Source of the DNA: Microvirga flavescens
GTDB taxonomy: Bacteria; Pseudomonadota; Alphaproteobacteria; Rhizobiales; Beijerinckiaceae
Reading direction: 5' to 3'
DNA length: 64,000 nt
Assembly: GCF_003290125.1 (NCBI RefSeq)
Contig: NZ_QMKH01000008.1
Span: forward strand, 62,001-126,000
The position numbers and the translations under genes are program-made. Below, piece by piece: positions 61,259 to 64,000 of this stretch. Each line of letters opens with the position of its first letter. Positions within the stretch are counted from its first letter, which is position 1. Under the pieces are notes generated by a model. It saw only the letters and a program-made list of their open reading frames with translations, ran no database searches and was not told the origin of the DNA.

Positions 61259-64000
61259 ATGCGCTTTTCGCATTTCTTCGTCGACCGCCCGATCTTTGCT
61301 TCCGTCATCTCGATCATCATTTTGATCATCGGAGCCATCAGCTACTTCGCGCTGCCTGTGGCGCAATATCCGGAGATCACACCACCCACGATCGTCGTGC
61401 GCGCCAGCTATCCCGGTGCGGACGCACAGACCGTCGCTGCCACCGTCGCGACGCCACTGGAGCAGCAGATCAACGGCGTCGAAAACATGCTCTACATGTC
61501 CTCCTATTCTACCAGCGACGGTTCCATGGCGCTCACCATCACCTTCCGGCTCGGGACCAACCTCGATACGGCACAGGTGCTCGTTCAGAACCGGGTCGCC
61601 ATCGCACTCCCACGCCTGCCGGACGAGGTGCGTCGCTTGGGTGTAACCACGCTCAAGAGTTCACCCGATCTGATGCTTGTGGTGCATCTGCTCTCCCCGG
61701 ACAATCTCTACGACCAGCTCTATATCTCCAACTACGCTCGCAACAATATTCGTGACCCACTCCTGCGCCTCGACGGCGTGGGCGATCTCATCATCTTCGG
61801 CGAGCGGCAATACTCGCTCCGCGTCTGGCTCGATCCTGAGAAGCTTGCATCCTATGGTTTGAGCTCTGGCGATGTCGTGCGCGCGATTCAGGAGCAGAAT
61901 GTCCAGGTTTCTGGCGGGGCCCTGGGCCAGGAGCCAGCACCCTCCGATGCCGCCTTCCAGCTTGCTGTCACCACGCAAGGACGGTTCGAGGATCCGCGAG
62001 AGTTTCGGGAGATCATCGTACAGGCGACACCTCAGGGGCGGCTTGTCAGGCTCTATGACGTGGCCCGTGTCGAATTAGGAGCGCAGGACTATGTCACCAA
62101 CTCCTATCTCAACGGGGCGCCTGCCGTGGCGCTTGCGATCTTCCAGCGTCCCAACACCAATGCCCTGAACGCAGCGGCCCAGATCATCCAGGCCATGGAT
62201 AAGTTGAAGGTGAATTTCCCACCGGGGATCGAGTACCGCATCGTCTACAATCCAACGGAGTTCATCGAGGCGAGCATCCGCGAAGTCTACAAAACACTCT
62301 TCGAAGCGGTGGCGCTCGTCGTGCTCGTGGTCATCGTTTTCCTCCAGAGCTGGCGCATGGCGATCATCCCAATCCTCGCCATTCCGGTCTCGCTCATCGG
62401 CACCTTCGCGATTATGGCGGCGCTGGGGTTTTCGCTCAACACGCTCACCCTGTTCGGAATGGTTCTTGCCATCGGCATTGTCGTGGACGACGCCATTGTC
62501 GTGGTCGAGAATGTCGCGCGCAATATCGCGCTCGGCATGACACCACGCGATGCCGCACACGAGACCATGGACGAGGTTGGCGCGGCGTTGATCGCCATTG
62601 CTCTCGTGCTCACCGCCATCTTCATTCCGACGGCATTCATCCCCGGCATCTCGGGACAATTCTACCGACAATTCGCGTTGACCATCGCCGTTTCGACGGT
62701 CATTTCCGCTTTCGTCTCCTTGACTCTGTCTCCGGCACTTGCGGCGTGGCTCCTGAAACCACGCAGTCAGGACAGCCCTAGGAGCATGCCAGGCCGTGCG
62801 GTGAAAACCCTCACGGGCGGGTTCAATCGCGGCTTCGACCAATCGGCACAGGGTTATGCACGCGCGGTGAGCTACGCGGTGCGCCACAAGCTGATTGCGC
62901 TACCGATCTATCTCGGGCTCGTTGCTGGAACGGTGTGGCTCGCGAACGCGGTACCTCGTGGTTTCATTCCACTGCTCGACCAAGGATACGCCATCGTCGT
63001 CATTCAACTGCCGGATGGAGCGGCGCTCGGACGAACCGATGAGGTCGTGCAGCGTGTCTCGAGTATCCTACGCAAAACGCCTGGAGTCCAAAACGCCGTG
63101 GGGTTCGCGGGCTTTTCTGGAGCGACCTTTACCAACGCAACCAATTCCGCTGCGGTCTTTGCGCCTTTCAAACCGTTCAAAGAAAGACCCGATCTTCCTG
63201 CTCATGCAATCATCGCGTCTCTCTTTCAGCGTTTACAGCAAATCGAGGAAGCCTTCATCATCGTCGTGCCGCCACCGCCCGTGCGAGGCCTAGGCAATTC
63301 TGGCGGTTTCAACATGCAGATCCAGAACCGCGCGAATGACGAGGTACGCGGTATTCTCGCGGCTGCCTATCAGATGATGGGGCAGGCAGGGCGCAATCCC
63401 AAGCTGACCGGCGTTTTCACCACCTTCTCGGCCAATTCTCCGCAAGTCTATCTCCAAATCGACCGGGAGAAAGCACGTATACTCAACGTGCCGATCGTCA
63501 ATATCTTCGAGGCATTACAGGTCAACCTCGGCACCGCCTATATTAACGATTTCAACGCTTTCGGTCGCGTCTACCAAGTCCGCGCGCAGGCCGACCAACG
63601 CTTTCGCATCGATCAAAGCGACATCAATCGCTTGAGAGTCCGTTCCTCGACAGGAGCACTCGTTCCAATGGGAACCCTCGTCGAGATCCAGGAAACGTCC
63701 GGGCCCGCGCTGATTCAGCGGTATAACATGTACACCTCAGTTTCCTTACAAGGGAACGCCGCTCCCGGCGTCTCGTCGGGAACTGCGCTCGATGAAATGG
63801 AGAAGATCGCCCAAGAGGCCCTTCTGCCGGGGATGGCATTTGAATGGACCGAGCTCGCATTTCAGGAGCGGCAGACCGGCAACACGGCCATCTTCATCTT
63901 CGCCCTGTCGGTACTCTTCGTGTTTCTGGTGCTTGCTGCGCAATACGAGAGCTGGTCGCTGCCTCTCGCCATTATCCTCATTGTTCCCATGGGAGTACTA
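61259..64000 (+). CDS. RND multidrug efflux pump (AcrB/HAE1 family), 3' end cut by the window
   Basis: The frame starts MRFSHFFVDRPIFASVISII and runs 914 codons to the window edge without a stop; complete pumps have about 1040-1060 residues, so roughly 130 are missing. The proton-relay aspartates are D410-D411 in GIVVDDAIVVVEN. The N-terminal FFVDRPIFA, the periplasmic loops and the second membrane repeat are visible. It exports hydrophobic compounds using the proton gradient with the adaptor encoded before it. No regulator gene is present between these genes and the hydrolase gene. Confidence 0.93.
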   Translation, partial: MRFSHFFVDRPIFASVISIIILIIGAISYFALPVAQYPEITPPTIVVRASYPGADAQTVAATVATPLEQQINGVENMLYMSSYSTSDGSMALTITFRLGTNLDTAQVLVQNRVAIALPRLPDEVRRLGVTTLKSSPDLMLVVHLLSPDNLYDQLYISNYARNNIRDPLLRLDGVGDLIIFGERQYSLRVWLDPEKLASYGLSSGDVVRAIQEQNVQVSGGALGQEPAPSDAAFQLAVTTQGRFEDPREFREIIVQATPQGRLVRLYDVARVELGAQDYVTNSYLNGAPAVALAIFQRPNTNALNAAAQIIQAMDKLKVNFPPGIEYRIVYNPTEFIEASIREVYKTLFEAVALVVLVVIVFLQSWRMAIIPILAIPVSLIGTFAIMAALGFSLNTLTLFGMVLAIGIVVDDAIVVVENVARNIALGMTPRDAAHETMDEVGAALIAIALVLTAIFIPTAFIPGISGQFYRQFALTIAVSTVISAFVSLTLSPALAAWLLKPRSQDSPRSMPGRAVKTLTGGFNRGFDQSAQGYARAVSYAVRHKLIALPIYLGLVAGTVWLANAVPRGFIPLLDQGYAIVVIQLPDGAALGRTDEVVQRVSSILRKTPGVQNAVGFAGFSGATFTNATNSAAVFAPFKPFKERPDLPAHAIIASLFQRLQQIEEAFIIVVPPPPVRGLGNSGGFNMQIQNRANDEVRGILAAAYQMMGQAGRNPKLTGVFTTFSANSPQVYLQIDREKARILNVPIVNIFEALQVNLGTAYINDFNAFGRVYQVRAQADQRFRIDQSDINRLRVRSSTGALVPMGTLVEIQETSGPALIQRYNMYTSVSLQGNAAPGVSSGTALDEMEKIAQEALLPGMAFEWTELAFQERQTGNTAIFIFALSVLFVFLVLAAQYESWSLPLAIILIVPMGVL

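Noticed and set aside
1-64000. CRISPR arrays, riboswitches, insertion sequences and replication origins
   Set aside because: I looked for regularly spaced repeats, known leader folds, terminal inverted repeats with transposase frames and DnaA-box clusters and saw none; the only multi-copy repeat is the 16-bp operator.

Overview
The window is a stretch of GC-rich alphaproteobacterial chromosome, probably Hyphomicrobiales. This rests on codon use, the kdpFABCDE layout, a mesaconyl-CoA-hydratase-type MaoC protein and the many Liv-type transporter and acyl-CoA genes; the genus cannot be fixed from the sequence. No transposase, integrase, phage gene or CRISPR array was seen.

Layout. (1) 0-3 kb: tRNA-Ser(GGA) and a leftward gene for a secreted protein with seven propeller-like repeats followed by RTX calcium-binding repeats. 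(2) 2.9-10.9 kb: a complete leftward high-affinity potassium uptake operon, a 27-residue membrane ORF then kdpF-kdpA-kdpB-kdpC-kdpD-kdpE. (3) 11.2-56.2 kb: a 45-kb acyl-CoA catabolic region. It holds five acyl-CoA dehydrogenases, three enoyl-CoA hydratase/isomerase proteins, eight classical SDRs and one NmrA-like reductase. It also holds two AMP-forming acyl-CoA ligases, one NDP-forming acyl-CoA synthetase and one CaiB-type CoA-transferase. A MaoC pair sits beside a thiolase-fold protein without the nucleophilic cysteine and a DUF35 zinc-ribbon partner. Further members are a MmgE/PrpD protein, two CitE-type lyases with a mesaconyl-CoA-hydratase-like MaoC, a dedicated EtfAB, and two complete branched-chain-amino-acid-type ABC importers. 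One TetR regulator lies in the middle. (4) 56.3-64 kb: an unrelated flank with a periplasmic arylsulfatase, two decayed genes, an exported alpha/beta-hydrolase and the start of an RND efflux system (adaptor plus pump, cut by the window edge).

Main observation. Almost every transcription unit of the 45-kb region carries a 16-bp inverted repeat, TCnAAC-N4-GTTnGA, in its promoter. I count 13 copies, and I noticed none upstream of kdp, the RTX gene, the sulfatase or the efflux genes. One copy lies in the promoter of the TetR gene. In several promoters the right half-site coincides with a plausible -10 hexamer. I read this as a single-repressor regulon that turns on import, CoA activation, beta-oxidation-like steps, aldol-type cleavage and electron transfer together.

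How the genes may work together (inference). An already carboxylated, probably branched or alicyclic substrate enters through one or both ABC importers and is activated by the ligases or the CoA-transferase. It is oxidised by acyl-CoA dehydrogenases that pass electrons to EtfAB, hydrated by MaoC or crotonase-fold enzymes, and oxidised by SDRs. Cleavage would be by the thiolase-fold/DUF35 pair and by the CitE-type lyases, giving small CoA esters and oxo-acids. There is no oxygenase in the window. The actual substrate is unknown.
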